Source: Bacteroidales bacterium
Lineage (GTDB): Bacteria; Bacteroidota; Bacteroidia; Bacteroidales; F082
Assembly (NCBI GenBank): GCA_028704385.1
Contig: JAQVLA010000015.1
Coordinates: 22,924 to 86,923, forward strand
Direction of reading: 5' to 3'
Length of the DNA: 64,000 nt
Each line of letters starts with the position of its first letter. The first letter of the stretch is position 1. Made by a program: the position numbers and the translations under genes. Shown piece by piece: positions 9,158 through 18,596 of this stretch. The notes under the pieces are model-generated. The model had not been told where the DNA came from. It did not search any database and was given only the letters and a program-made list of their open reading frames with translations.

Positions 9158-9456
9158 TTATACTAGTTAATTTATATTCAATTGTATATAAAATATTTAC
9201 ATAGAAATAGGTAAATAAATACTGAATTTCTTGTTTAATTCAAAAAATGTTTGGATTTTTGCATTGTGAAAATAATAACAATAAATTGGATAACATTACG
9301 GAATTTCTTCTATTATTGGATCAGAATATCTGTTTATTGTTCTTTAATTAGCAATAAAATGATGAATTTCTTCCTGTGTTATTATATCACCAATAGAGAA
9401 ACAAAAATTATCATAGTAAATTAAATTATAACAAGTTAAACCAAAACTGAAGAATT
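9158..9456 (+). promoter_or_regulatory. AT-rich hcp control region with palindromic site and promoter
   Basis: This 299-base gene-free stretch precedes hcp. At 9205-9225 it holds a site reading AAATAGGTAAATAAATAC then TGA, nearly identical to one at 12432-12453 before the DUF1858 gene. Just after it a candidate promoter is seen: TTG at 9231-9233, 20 bases, then GATTTTTG at 9254-9261 (one mismatch to TAnnTTTG). The predicted transcript would have a leader of about 190 bases. The regulator is unknown; the Rrf2 protein or an unseen HcpR-type protein are candidates. Confidence 0.45.
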
Positions 9457-11109
9457 ATGGAAATGTTTTGTTATCAATGTCAGGAGGCAGCAAAAGGTAT
9501 TGGATGTGAAAAAGTGGGTGTGTGCGGTAAAAATCCGGAGGTGGCAATTATGCAGGATATGCTGGTGTTTGTTGCCAAAGGTGTTTCAGTTTATGCTCAA
9601 AAGCTATCTGCCTTGGGGACTAAAAGTAAAGAGGCTGAAATATTTGTTTGGGACGCACTTTTTACAACCATTACCAATGCCAACTTTGATTATGAGGCCA
9701 TTAAAACAAAGGTGCTGAAGGGTCTCGAGCTACGCAATCACCTGCATAAAAAGCTAAAAGAGCTGGGTTTTGATGTTTCAGTGATTAGGCAGGAAAGTGC
9801 CACATGGTTTCCTGTTAATGAGGCAGAAATCGATCAAAAAGCACTCACTGTGGGTGTAATGGCGACCAAAAATGAAGATGTTCGCTCTTTACGCGAATTG
9901 GTAATTTACGGTCTTAAGGGAATGGCTGCCTATGGAATGCACGCACTTCATCTGGGTTATATGGATGACGACATTATCAACTTTACTTTTAAGGCACTTG
10001 TGGATGTGCAGGATGACAGCTTATTTGCTGATGAGTTAACAAAACTGGTTTTGGAGACTGGTAGCTATGGCGTAAAAGTAATGGCCTTGCTTGATAAAGC
10101 ACATAACGAAACTTATGGAAGTCCTGAGATAACTAAAGTGAAACTTGGTGTAGGTAATCGCCCTGGCATTTTAATCTCGGGCCACGATCTGAAAGACCTT
10201 GAACAGTTACTCGCCCAGTCCAAAGACAGTGGAATTGACATCTACACACACAGCGAAATGCTGCCCGCTCATTATTATCCTAAGTTGAAGCAATTCAAGC
10301 ATTTGTATGGTAATTACGGAAATGCCTGGTGGAAGCAAAAGGAAGAATTTGAAACATTTAACGGCCCGATTTTGTTTACAACTAACTGCATCGTTCCACC
10401 ACGAAAATCAGCTGCTTATGCGGATCGGGTTTATACTACCGGATCTTCCGGATTCACAGGCTTTCCACATATTGAAGCTGATCCGGAAACAGGAAAAAAA
10501 GATTTTATGGCTATCATTGAACATGCAAAAAAATGTAAAGCTCCTGTTGCCATTGAAGATGGCGAAATTGTTGGTGGATTTGCACATAATCAGGTGATCC
10601 AACTGGCAGATAAAATAATTGATGCTGTTAAGTCCGGAACTATTAAAAAGTTTTTTGTGATGGGCGGATGCGATGGCCGGATGATTAGTCGCAATTACTA
10701 TACTGAATTTGCGGAAGCACTGCCAAAAGATACTGTTATTCTCACTGCTGGGTGTGCCAAATACAGGTATAACAAATTGCCATTGGGCGATATAGGCGGC
10801 ATCCCGAGGGTTCTGGATGCCGGACAGTGTAACGATTCATATTCTTTGGCCATTATCGCACTCAAGCTGAAAGAAATTTTCAAACTGGACGATATCAACG
10901 AATTGCCAATTGCCTACAACATTGCGTGGTACGAACAAAAAGCGGTGATCGTGTTGCTGGCGTTGCTTTCACTTGGAGTGAAAAATATCCATCTGGGGCC
11001 TGGCTTACCGGCATTTTTCTCTCCAAATGTGGCTGATGTTCTGGTACAAAATTTTGGAATTAGTCCGATTGATACGGTTGAGAAAGATTTGTTGTATTTT
11101 ATGGCTTAA
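9457..11109 (+). CDS. hcp: Hybrid cluster protein / hydroxylamine reductase
   Basis: A 550-residue cytosolic Fe-S-O enzyme. N-terminal cysteines C5, C8, C17 and C23 (C-x2-C-x8-C-x5-C) bind a [4Fe-4S] cluster as in strict anaerobes. Hybrid-cluster ligands are visible in the GHD motif, '[10 protein letters not shown]', 'TTNCIVPP', 'MGGCDGR', '[11 protein letters not shown]', '[10 protein letters not shown]' and 'WYEQKAV'. Hcp reduces nitric oxide to nitrous oxide and reduces hydroxylamine in vitro, protecting against nitrosative stress made by nitrite reductases such as the NrfHA encoded 8 kb downstream. No Hcr reductase partner gene is adjacent. Confidence 0.96.
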   Translation: MEMFCYQCQEAAKGIGCEKVGVCGKNPEVAIMQDMLVFVAKGVSVYAQKLSALGTKSKEAEIFVWDALFTTITNANFDYEAIKTKVLKGLELRNHLHKKLKELGFDVSVIRQESATWFPVNEAEIDQKALTVGVMATKNEDVRSLRELVIYGLKGMAAYGMHALHLGYMDDDIINFTFKALVDVQDDSLFADELTKLVLETGSYGVKVMALLDKAHNETYGSPEITKVKLGVGNRPGILISGHDLKDLEQLLAQSKDSGIDIYTHSEMLPAHYYPKLKQFKHLYGNYGNAWWKQKEEFETFNGPILFTTNCIVPPRKSAAYADRVYTTGSSGFTGFPHIEADPETGKKDFMAIIEHAKKCKAPVAIEDGEIVGGFAHNQVIQLADKIIDAVKSGTIKKFFVMGGCDGRMISRNYYTEFAEALPKDTVILTAGCAKYRYNKLPLGDIGGIPRVLDAGQCNDSYSLAIIALKLKEIFKLDDINELPIAYNIAWYEQKAVIVLLALLSLGVKNIHLGPGLPAFFSPNVADVLVQNFGISPIDTVEKDLLYFMA

Positions 11110-11174
11110 TTACACTTTATTAATCACAGGGCACTTGTCGGACTGACAATTGCTCATATTAATACCTTAGAATT

Positions 11175-11489
11175 ATGGAATTATCCGAAAAATTTAGTTT
11201 TCCAAACGAAATAAAAACGGCAACCGGAGCGGTAGTCAGCAAACAGATTATCAAAAACGACAAAGGAAATGTTACTTTGTTTGCCTTCGACAAAGGAGAA
11301 GGATTGTCAGAACATACCGCACCTTTTGATGCACTGGTCATGATTATTGAAGGCGAAGCAGAGATAATCATTGGCGGTGTAAGTCATCAACTCAAGGCAA
11401 ATGAAAACATCATTATGCCTGCCAATGTGCCACATGCACTTAAAGCTGTTCAGGCATTCAAAATGGTCTTGGTAATGATTAAGGCTTGA
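11175..11489 (+). CDS. Small single-domain cupin
   Basis: A 104-residue protein that is one cupin barrel: 'LSEHTAPFDALVMIIEGEAEIIIGG' (motif 1, residues 44-68) and 'MPANVPHALKAVQAFKM' (motif 2). Only some of the usual metal-binding histidines are present, so catalysis is uncertain; similar proteins accompany oxygen- or NO-responsive genes in anaerobes. It sits 65 bases after hcp with no terminator visible, so co-transcription with hcp is plausible. Confidence 0.8.
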   Translation: MELSEKFSFPNEIKTATGAVVSKQIIKNDKGNVTLFAFDKGEGLSEHTAPFDALVMIIEGEAEIIIGGVSHQLKANENIIMPANVPHALKAVQAFKMVLVMIKA

Positions 11490-11527
11490 AAGCACTTAAA
11501 TCGCTAGGTTTACCACGTGAAATCAAT

Positions 11528-11535
11528 TAATTTTG
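11528..11535 (+). promoter_or_regulatory. Bacteroidota -7 box before the patatin gene
   Basis: TAATTTTG matches TAnnTTTG and lies 19 bases before the start codon. No convincing upstream TTG box is visible at the usual distance. Confidence 0.35.
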
Positions 11536-11554
11536 TTAGGTAATTGAAATAGGC

Positions 11555-12331
11555 ATGAGAAATTCTCCAAAAAAGTATGCATTGGCCTTGAGTGGAGGTG
11601 GTGCCAGGGGAATTTTTCATGCTGGTTTTCTTCAGGCACTTGACGAAGCCAGGCTTAGGCCAGCCGCGATTTCCGGTGCCAGTATGGGAGCCATTGTTGG
11701 GGCATTTTATGCTTCTGGCGTTAGTCCAAAGGAAATGCTTAAGGCAATTAAAACACCCGATATCTTACACATTCGTAGCTGGATTGGATTTAAAGGTGGA
11801 TTGGGTTCGATGAAAGTGCTTCGGGAGCAACTGACCGCTTTTATCCATCATAATAGTTTTGAAGCTCTTGAAATTCCGCTTACTGTTTCTGTAAGTAATC
11901 TTAATACCGGTCAGAATGAATTACTTACGACAGGCGACCTGATTGAGGCAGTGGTGGCATCTGCTTCAATTCCAATAGTTTTTATGCCTGTAAAAATTGA
12001 TTCAGATTATTACCTTGATGGCGGACTAACCCTTAATTTGCCTGCCGCTTGTTTGAAGGCCGAAAATACCGTTGTGGTTGGATTGGATTGTAATTATTTC
12101 AATCAGGTTGATACAAGTTTCACATCCTTTATGCCTGTTGTGGAGCGTTGCCTGCATATTGCTGTGCAAAACACCCTGCGCGACCAAATAAACAGTTGTG
12201 ATATTTATGTTAATTCTCCTGAAATGGAAGATTTTGGCACCTTCGATTTCGAGCAGGCTAACACAATTTTTGAGATTGGATATGAAACTGCTTCCCGTTT
12301 TATTCCAAAGATTAAGGAGGCAATCGGATAA
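11555..12331 (+). CDS. Patatin-like phospholipase
   Basis: A 258-residue protein with all patatin signatures: oxyanion loop GGGARG (residues 15-20), nucleophile elbow GASMG (41-45) with catalytic serine, and the catalytic aspartate in DGG (about residue 153). It resembles the RssA/YchK group of cytosolic esterases. No signal peptide or barrel domain is present, unlike the outer-membrane patatins of some Bacteroidota. The substrate is unknown. It is the last gene before the DUF1858 operon. Confidence 0.9.
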   Translation: MRNSPKKYALALSGGGARGIFHAGFLQALDEARLRPAAISGASMGAIVGAFYASGVSPKEMLKAIKTPDILHIRSWIGFKGGLGSMKVLREQLTAFIHHNSFEALEIPLTVSVSNLNTGQNELLTTGDLIEAVVASASIPIVFMPVKIDSDYYLDGGLTLNLPAACLKAENTVVVGLDCNYFNQVDTSFTSFMPVVERCLHIAVQNTLRDQINSCDIYVNSPEMEDFGTFDFEQANTIFEIGYETASRFIPKIKEAIG

Positions 12332-12431
12332 CTATGTTTTAATCGGGCTACTTCCTCAACGTAGCGTTCTAAATTAAATTCTTAAAAAACAGATTAACAA
12401 TATCTTATATTTAGAATGACTTTATACAAGA

Positions 12432-12469
12432 AAATAGGTATATAAATACCTGATTAAGTCTTAATTTTG
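12432..12469 (+). promoter_or_regulatory. Operator plus -7 box for the DUF1858/ABC operon
   Basis: A perfect 6-base inverted repeat AGGTAT-ATAA-ATACCT sits inside 12432-12453 and is followed by TAATTTTG (12462-12469), a good -7 box 15 bases before the ATG at 12485. The palindrome occupies the place where the TTG box should be and no TTG is found there, which suggests activator dependence or a repressor that covers the promoter. Almost the same site occurs before hcp (9205-9225). Confidence 0.5.
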
Positions 12470-12484
12470 TCAAAAATTCATTTT

Positions 12485-13705
12485 ATGAACCTGATAAATC
12501 CTGCTGAAAGTCTTTTTGAAATCACTGAACGTTACCCGCAAACAGTTGATGTTTTTGTAAGAAATGGTTTTCCGCAAATGGCCGACGAGCAGAAACGCCG
12601 GCTACTGGGACGGTCACTACGCCTGGATATTGCGCTTTCGATGAAAGGCATTGACCTGAGTGTTTTTATGGCGATGTTGGAGGAAGCTGCCTCAGGTGAC
12701 GGAAATAAATCTCAGGACGCTGAAAATAAACGGATTAACATAAAGGGTCTGTTGCCTTGTCCTGTACGATTGCCACTTCAGGAGGCTATTAATGCTTTTC
12801 TTGAAAAAGAAGGATTACAACAGAATGTGAATGCCGAATTGAAAGCCGCTTCGATGGGACTCGACTGGTTAAAGGATGACATTGGCAGTGCTTCCTCAGT
12901 TCAGGATTTGGATGATATTTATATTTCGGCGGGTTTCGACCTGTTTTTTGAGGATGACTATTTTGGGCGTTTCATCAAAAGCAAGGATCTTACTGATCCA
13001 CTGCCCTGGAAGCAGATAAATGCTGATTTTGATAATGAATCGCATAAGCTTAAAGATCCTGAATCGCGTTATGGCATTCTTGCGGTCGTTCCGGCAATTT
13101 TTCTTGTGAACCAGCAGGAGCTTTACCAACGACCGGTTCCACAAAGCTGGAGCGATTTGCTTGACGAGCAATGGGAGGATAGTATTAGTTTACCGGTTTC
13201 CGATTTCGATCTTTTTAATGCTATCATGCTTACTATTAGGAATACATACGGGATGGAAGGTGTTGCAGCACTTGGGCGTAATATGCAGAAAAGTCTTCAT
13301 CCGGCGCAAATGCTTAAATCGGATCGCACAAAATCACAAAAACCTGCTGTTACGATCATGCCGTATTTCTTTACCAGAATGGCCAAAGCTGGCGGACCGA
13401 TGATGGCTGTCTGGCCAAAAGATGGTGCAATTGTCAGTCCGATTTTTGTGGTAGGTAAAGAAAGTAAAAAGCAGGAATTAGAAAAGATTTCGGCTTTCCT
13501 CGGAGGAGAACAGCTGGCTTCAATCCTGGCTCATCAGGGTTTGTTTCCAAGCCTTCATCCGGAAATTGATAATGGCATTCCCATGGAAAACAAATACTTA
13601 TGGCTGGGATGGGATTATATTAACAAGCATAATCTGAATCAGGAATTTGAAGTTTGTACAGCTGTATTTGATGAAGCTTTTCAATCTAAAAAATCTCTTG
13701 TATGA
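12485..13705 (+). CDS. DUF1858 plus substrate-binding-fold protein, cytosolic
   Basis: A 406-residue protein. Residues 1-75 look like DUF1858 ('INPAESLFEITERYPQTVDVFVRNGF'), a small domain of anaerobe redox proteins. The rest resembles a type-2 periplasmic solute-binding protein of the Fe3+/molybdate kind ('LLPCPVRLPLQEAINAFL', 'IYISAGFDLFFEDDYFG', 'MPYFFTRMAKAGGPMMAVWPKDG'). No signal peptide or membrane segment is present, so it should be cytosolic, which is odd for this fold. ATG at 12485 was chosen over TTG at 12467 because it begins the domain. It overlaps the GTPase gene by 4 bases. Exact ligand unknown. Confidence 0.7.
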   Translation: MNLINPAESLFEITERYPQTVDVFVRNGFPQMADEQKRRLLGRSLRLDIALSMKGIDLSVFMAMLEEAASGDGNKSQDAENKRINIKGLLPCPVRLPLQEAINAFLEKEGLQQNVNAELKAASMGLDWLKDDIGSASSVQDLDDIYISAGFDLFFEDDYFGRFIKSKDLTDPLPWKQINADFDNESHKLKDPESRYGILAVVPAIFLVNQQELYQRPVPQSWSDLLDEQWEDSISLPVSDFDLFNAIMLTIRNTYGMEGVAALGRNMQKSLHPAQMLKSDRTKSQKPAVTIMPYFFTRMAKAGGPMMAVWPKDGAIVSPIFVVGKESKKQELEKISAFLGGEQLASILAHQGLFPSLHPEIDNGIPMENKYLWLGWDYINKHNLNQEFEVCTAVFDEAFQSKKSLV

Positions 13706-14397
13706 ATCTGGTAACTATTTCAGGACCGCCTTCTTCCGGGAAGACTGCCGTCATTTTGAAAGCGGCTGAGAACTTAAAAAATCGAGGTTTAAAAGTTGGT
13801 GCTGTCAAATTCGACTGTTTACACACGGATGACGACCTTGCCTATGAAAAAGCCGGGATTCCGGTGAAGAAAGGACTTTCAGGATCTTTATGTCCGGATC
13901 ATTATTTCGTTTCGAATATTGAGGCAGTTACTGCCTGGGGATTGGAAGAAAATTTTGATGTGTTGGTTTCGGAGAGTGCCGGCCTGTGCAATCGCTGCTC
14001 ACCTTATATCAAAGAGATAAAAGCAGTATGTGTGATAGATAACCTGAGCGGAATAAATACCCCTCGAAAAATTGGCCCGATGTTGCGTATGGCTGATATT
14101 GTGGTGATTACAAAAGGTGATATTGTTTCTCAGGCCGAACGCGAAGTATTTGCGGCAGGTGTTTATGCGGTAAATCCGGGAGCTGTTATCATGCACGTGA
14201 ACGGATTAACCGGACAGGGGGCTTACGAATTGAGCACACTGCTTTTTGATGAAAATCTGAAGATTGACACCCTTAAAGGAAAAAAGTTGCGCTTTTCGAT
14301 GCCTTCTGCCTTGTGCAGTTATTGCCTTGGCGAAACCAGAATTGGAGAATCTTATCAGATGGGTAATGTGCGCAAAATAGACATCAAAAACAATTAG
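13702..14397 (+). CDS. SIMIBI-class GTPase (HypB/UreG/CooC-like)
   Basis: A 231-residue nucleotide-binding protein with Walker A GPPSSGKT (residues 8-15), 'SESAGLCNRC' at the switch position (about 93-102), TKGD as the guanine-specificity motif (about 137) and a C-terminal CSYC pair. This set fits SIMIBI GTPases that insert metals or cofactors (HypB, UreG). The extra cysteine pairs could bind Zn or an Fe-S cluster. ATG overlaps the previous stop (ATGA) and the ABC ATPase follows 3 bases later, so the three proteins are made together. Which enzyme they serve is not known. Confidence 0.75.
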   Translation: MNLVTISGPPSSGKTAVILKAAENLKNRGLKVGAVKFDCLHTDDDLAYEKAGIPVKKGLSGSLCPDHYFVSNIEAVTAWGLEENFDVLVSESAGLCNRCSPYIKEIKAVCVIDNLSGINTPRKIGPMLRMADIVVITKGDIVSQAEREVFAAGVYAVNPGAVIMHVNGLTGQGAYELSTLLFDENLKIDTLKGKKLRFSMPSALCSYCLGETRIGESYQMGNVRKIDIKNN

Positions 14398-14400
14398 ACT

Positions 14401-15417
14401 ATGACGCAAAGGGAAATTTTACAGCATAGTCCTCAGTCACTTATCGAAAAATATCCTTTTCTTTCTTCATTTTTCGAAGGACAACACTGGATGACAAAAT
14501 TCAATCCGAATCAGCCATTGGCTGAACTTTTTAGTTTGATTGATGAAGAACAGGCTGAAGATCATGCATTTGATATGCATGATTTTCTTGATCAGTTAAT
14601 GGATTTTATTGCCGAAATGCAGGCTTTTATTGGTAAAGAGTCATTCGTAGTGAACAAACTCACTATTCTACCCGGAACCAATAAATCAGGCGAGAACGAA
14701 GGCTTTGAAAAGCTTGAATTTGAACCAAGAACGATTACCAGCATTGTGGGGCCTACAGGTTCGGGTAAAAGTCGTTTGCTGGCTGATATTGAATGGGTTG
14801 CTCAAGGCGATACGCCAACAAAGCGTAAAATTCTGATTAATGAGGAATTACCAGATAATGCCTGGCGATTTTCAGGCAACAGGAAATTGGTAGCCCAGCT
14901 TTCACAGAATATGAACTTTGTGATGGATCTTTCGGTAAAGGATTTTTTGGAGTTACATGCCAAAAGCCGTATGGTGACTGATTCAGGGGCTTTGATCAAC
15001 AAGATCATCAGCTATGCTAACGAATTGGCAGGTGAAAAATTTAGTCCCGACACAGCCATTACAGCACTGAGTGGTGGACAATCGCGGGCACTGATGATTG
15101 CCGATACGGCCTTATTGAGCCAGTCGCCGGTCGTGCTGATTGATGAAATAGAAAATGCAGGTATTGATCGCAAGAAGGCCTTGGAGATTCTTACGGGAGA
15201 AGATAAGATTGTTCTGATGGCCACACATGATCCCCTGCTGGCCCTGATGGCCGATCAGCGGATTGTAATCAAAAAAGGCGGGATTCACAGCGTTATCAAA
15301 ACTTCTGCCGAAGAGCGTGCTTTGATGGCAGAACTGGAAAAGGCCGATCTCAAACAACAGCAAATACGCACAGCTCTGAGAAGTGGTGCAGTGTTGCAAT
15401 ATAAAATGAATGTATAA
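14401..15417 (+). CDS. Soluble ABC ATPase with unusual N-terminal extension
   Basis: A 338-residue protein. Residues 1-115 are an acidic helical extension without a recognised domain; the ABC core follows with Walker A GPTGSGKS (about 118-125), signature LSGGQ (about 223), Walker B VVLIDEIE (about 241) and H-loop THDP (about 277). There is no membrane segment and no permease gene nearby. Together with a cytosolic binding-protein-like partner and a GTPase this suggests intracellular cofactor handling rather than transport. Function is inferred from context. Confidence 0.8.
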   Translation: MTQREILQHSPQSLIEKYPFLSSFFEGQHWMTKFNPNQPLAELFSLIDEEQAEDHAFDMHDFLDQLMDFIAEMQAFIGKESFVVNKLTILPGTNKSGENEGFEKLEFEPRTITSIVGPTGSGKSRLLADIEWVAQGDTPTKRKILINEELPDNAWRFSGNRKLVAQLSQNMNFVMDLSVKDFLELHAKSRMVTDSGALINKIISYANELAGEKFSPDTAITALSGGQSRALMIADTALLSQSPVVLIDEIENAGIDRKKALEILTGEDKIVLMATHDPLLALMADQRIVIKKGGIHSVIKTSAEERALMAELEKADLKQQQIRTALRSGAVLQYKMNV

Positions 15418-15436
15418 CAAATTAAATCAAAACACG

Positions 15437-15682
15437 ATGATGCATGACGGATGTTCGGGCAGCTTTCAAAACGGAAAAATGGTTGCCGATAAAGTACGAC
15501 AAATGGGTTTTGATCAACAACCCATGCCAATGGCTTTTCAGCTGAGTTGCGAAAACTGTGGGGGCGATTTTGAAATGACTTTCTTTGAAACGCATTGCCC
15601 GCATTGCGATATGGTGTATGCCGTAACACCATGCCATGCCTTTGATCCGGAAAATGTTATGGCAGCTGGAATTGGATATTAA
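15437..15682 (+). CDS. Small zinc-ribbon-like cysteine-rich protein
   Basis: An 81-residue protein with C-x2-C (CENC, about residue 44) and C-x2-C (CPHC, about 61) plus a further cysteine in TPCHA, a likely metal site. It starts MMHDGCSG. An upstream ATG at 15410 in the same frame would overlap the ABC ATPase end; 15437 was preferred because the preceding codons look non-coding. It sits between the ABC ATPase and the hemerythrin/PAS gene, so it is probably part of the operon. No function can be assigned. Confidence 0.6.
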   Translation: MMHDGCSGSFQNGKMVADKVRQMGFDQQPMPMAFQLSCENCGGDFEMTFFETHCPHCDMVYAVTPCHAFDPENVMAAGIGY

Positions 15683-15702
15683 CTCATTTAAAAACGATTC
15701 TA

Positions 15703-16932
15703 ATGTCTGAATTTATTTCCAATACTGAAAAACGATTGCAGGATTTGCTGGCATTTTCTTTAGGTATGATGAATGGTGAACCGGGCAGGGAGTTGATGGA
15801 AAAATATGCAGAAGCCATAAATTCACTTAGTCCACACGATATGCTCCGGCTCGAAGATCGTCAACTACAGATGGGTATCACGGCATCTACCATTAAAAAG
15901 GATATAGATAAGGTTATGAATACCTTCTTCAGGCAATTGAGTAAATATCCCTGGAAACGGCCTGAAGCAGGTAGTTTTTTATACTATCTGATGCTCGAAA
16001 ATGAGGCTTTTGGCTTTAAGTTGAACCAGATCAAAAAAGTGCTTAAGTCATACAGCAAAAGAGAAGCCAAAGATTTTGAGGATTTACGTTCCGAACTGCT
16101 TCCCCGTTTTGAAGAACTGACCGGCTTTGAATGGCATTATGTGAAAAAGGAAAACATCCTTTTTCCATATCTGGAAAAGAAATGGGAGACATACCGCCCA
16201 TTAAAAGTAATGTGGTCCTTGCATGACGACGCCCGAAAAATGCTGAAGGAACTGATTAGCCTGCTCAAAGACAATCAGGTCGGATGGGAGGAGATTAACC
16301 CAAAAATCGGAAAGTATTTCTTCATGGCATTCGGCATCATTCAAAAAGAAGAACTGGTTATTTATCCTGTTGCTGCTGAAACCATTACAACTGAAGAATG
16401 GTTACAGATGCACATACAAAGTTTTGAATTTCCATTTGCGTTTATTGAAACACCAGACAAAACTTTCACCGAAAATCAAAAAACACTTCAGGATGTATCC
16501 GGATCAGCAGATGAAATTGCGTCTGGATTATTCATTACCGAAACCGGTACTTTGAATATGGAGCAACTGGAGCTTATTTTGAATCATTTACCGGCTGATG
16601 TCACTTTTGTGGATGAGCACGATAAAGTGCGCTATTTCTCCCGTCCAGAGGATCGATTTTTCCCGCGTTCGCCTGCAATCATAGGCCGTGATGTAAGAAA
16701 TTGTCATCCGCCCGAAAGCGTTCATATCGTCGAGCAAATTATCACAGGTTTTAGGTCGGGAACCCATTCAACAGCCAAATTCTGGATAAATCTTAAAGGC
16801 AGGTTTATTCTGATACAGTATTATGCTTTGCGCAATAGCAAAGGGGAATACAAAGGTGTACTGGAAATGAGTATGGATGCTACTGAAATCCGCGCTCTAC
16901 AGGGTGAGCAGCGATTATTGGACTGGGCATAA
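15703..16932 (+). CDS. DUF438/hemerythrin/PAS-domain protein
   Basis: A 409-residue cytosolic protein. Residues about 10-80 resemble DUF438, about 95-235 form a hemerythrin-like helical bundle with spaced His/Glu (FEWHYVKKENILFPYLEKK, SLHDDARKML, KEELVIYP), and about 290-405 form a PAS domain ('LPADVTFVDEHDKVRYFSRPEDRFFPRSP'). Proteins of this make-up are linked to nitric oxide or oxygen sensing through a di-iron site. It lies directly before a PepSY gene and nrfHA and after the ABC set. Confidence 0.82.
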   Translation: MSEFISNTEKRLQDLLAFSLGMMNGEPGRELMEKYAEAINSLSPHDMLRLEDRQLQMGITASTIKKDIDKVMNTFFRQLSKYPWKRPEAGSFLYYLMLENEAFGFKLNQIKKVLKSYSKREAKDFEDLRSELLPRFEELTGFEWHYVKKENILFPYLEKKWETYRPLKVMWSLHDDARKMLKELISLLKDNQVGWEEINPKIGKYFFMAFGIIQKEELVIYPVAAETITTEEWLQMHIQSFEFPFAFIETPDKTFTENQKTLQDVSGSADEIASGLFITETGTLNMEQLELILNHLPADVTFVDEHDKVRYFSRPEDRFFPRSPAIIGRDVRNCHPPESVHIVEQIITGFRSGTHSTAKFWINLKGRFILIQYYALRNSKGEYKGVLEMSMDATEIRALQGEQRLLDWA

Positions 16933-16961
16933 GTGATTAAGTAGAAGCGCAAGGGTGCCTG

Positions 16962-18464
16962 ATGAAGAAATGGAAATGGATACATAAGTGGTTTTCACTG
17001 GTTTTGGGATTTTTTGTAATACTCTGGGCGGTTTCCGGTATTATCCTTAATCACCGGAATTTGGTTCGTGGTATAGATGTAAACCGAAACTGGCTTCCTG
17101 AAGTTTATCACTATAGTAATTGGAATAATGCTGCTGTAAGAGGTGGTTTGCTACTGGGAAGTGATAGTTTGCTGATCTACGGTAATGTGGGTATCTGGTT
17201 GACTGATACCGCTTTTTCTCATTATAAATCCTTTTGGGATGGCTTTCCGAAGGGTGCAGATAACCGTAAAATTAACAAGCTTTTTAAAAGTAAGTCCGGG
17301 CAGGTGTATGCGGCTGCTCAATCCGGCTTATATCAGCTTGATCAAAAAGAAGCTGACTGGTCAGTTATCCCGTTTGATTTACACGATTCACGATTTGTGG
17401 ATATCACGCAAAGAGAAGATAAACTGGTTTTTTTAACCCGATCAGAGCTGCTATTTGCTGATGATGTACCGAAACCGGTTGATTTCAGCCGTTTTGAGCT
17501 TCCAAGAGCTGTGAATGATGATGGGAAAGTGGGTTTGTTTAAAACGCTTTGGGTGTTGCACAGTGGCGAAATATATGGCCGGATTGGCATCTTACTTGTT
17601 GATTTACTGGCGTTTATTCTAATATTTTTGGTGGTTAGCGGATACATCTATTTTTTCTATCCCAAATGGATCAGAAACAGAAAACAAAAGGCAAAATCAG
17701 TTAAAACTCAGCTCAATCAGTTGAAATTTAATCAAAAATGGCACAATAAGCTGGGTATCTGGGTAGTAGCATTTTTATTGTTGAATACTTTCACCGGTAT
17801 GTTTTTGAGGCCGCCTTTGCTCATTGCAATTGCGAAATCGCGTGTGGCTAAAATTCCATTTTCAACACTCAGCAATCCCAATCCCTGGCATGATCAGTTG
17901 CGAATGATTCACTGGGACGATAAAGCTCAGTACTGGCTGGTTGGTACTAATGAAGGTATTTTCAAAGCTGATGCGAATTTTCAACAAGCTTTACAAGCTT
18001 TTGATAGCACTCCGCCACTTTCGGTGATGGGTATCAACGTTTTTGAACCGGTTGCCGAAGGGATGTATGCTGTGGGCTCCTTTAACGGTTTGTTTCTGTG
18101 GCAGACAGATCAGAATTATATTCGGGATATGATTACTGGGGAAATACCTAAAAAGGAAACCAATGCAGGTTCACCCTTAGGAAAACATATGATTTCAGGA
18201 ATGGTAAGGCTGGAGAACGATCTGCTGATTTATGATTATGACAAGGGTCTGCTTGGAAACCAAATCGAAATGCCTGCTTCGATTGCTGATGAGCCCATGC
18301 CTTTGTGGAATTTGGCTTTGGAGGTTCATACTGCGCGAATTTTTCAGGCTTTGATCGGGGATTTCTATATCCTGATTATCCCACTTTTTGGACTGGCATT
18401 GCTGCTGATATTATGGTCGGGGATGATGCGCTGGCTGAAAAAGAAGAAGCTTATCTTTAAATAA
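16962..18464 (+). CDS. PepSY-associated membrane protein
   Basis: A 500-residue inner-membrane protein. It opens with KWKWIHKWFSLVLGFF (first helix; H8 in the family heme/metal position), has further helices near residues 205-235, 260-285 and 465-490, and large soluble loops between. The pattern fits PepSY_TM (PiuB-like) proteins, some of which are ferric-siderophore or flavin-linked reductases. Its place between the hemerythrin gene and nrfH may tie it to heme, iron or electron supply for nitrite reduction, which is inference. Confidence 0.75.
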   Translation: MKKWKWIHKWFSLVLGFFVILWAVSGIILNHRNLVRGIDVNRNWLPEVYHYSNWNNAAVRGGLLLGSDSLLIYGNVGIWLTDTAFSHYKSFWDGFPKGADNRKINKLFKSKSGQVYAAAQSGLYQLDQKEADWSVIPFDLHDSRFVDITQREDKLVFLTRSELLFADDVPKPVDFSRFELPRAVNDDGKVGLFKTLWVLHSGEIYGRIGILLVDLLAFILIFLVVSGYIYFFYPKWIRNRKQKAKSVKTQLNQLKFNQKWHNKLGIWVVAFLLLNTFTGMFLRPPLLIAIAKSRVAKIPFSTLSNPNPWHDQLRMIHWDDKAQYWLVGTNEGIFKADANFQQALQAFDSTPPLSVMGINVFEPVAEGMYAVGSFNGLFLWQTDQNYIRDMITGEIPKKETNAGSPLGKHMISGMVRLENDLLIYDYDKGLLGNQIEMPASIADEPMPLWNLALEVHTARIFQALIGDFYILIIPLFGLALLLILWSGMMRWLKKKKLIFK

Positions 18465-18505
18465 TTTGAATTGATTCTAAATTAAGTTTCGGCTGTCGAT
18501 TTTTA

Positions 18506-18536
18506 TTGTTTGATATAAGGGCTTTACCTACATTTG
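18506..18536 (+). promoter_or_regulatory. nrfHA promoter
   Basis: TTG (18506-18508), 20 bases, TACATTTG (18529-18536): a full match to the Bacteroidota promoter. A palindromic element AGTATT-N8-AATACT at 18541-18560 falls at the expected transcription start and could be an operator. The start codon of nrfH is at 18597. Confidence 0.55.
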
Positions 18537-18596
18537 TAGAAGTATTAGAATTTAAATACTCGAATACTTGAATTATCTGAACCAATTGTTAAGATC

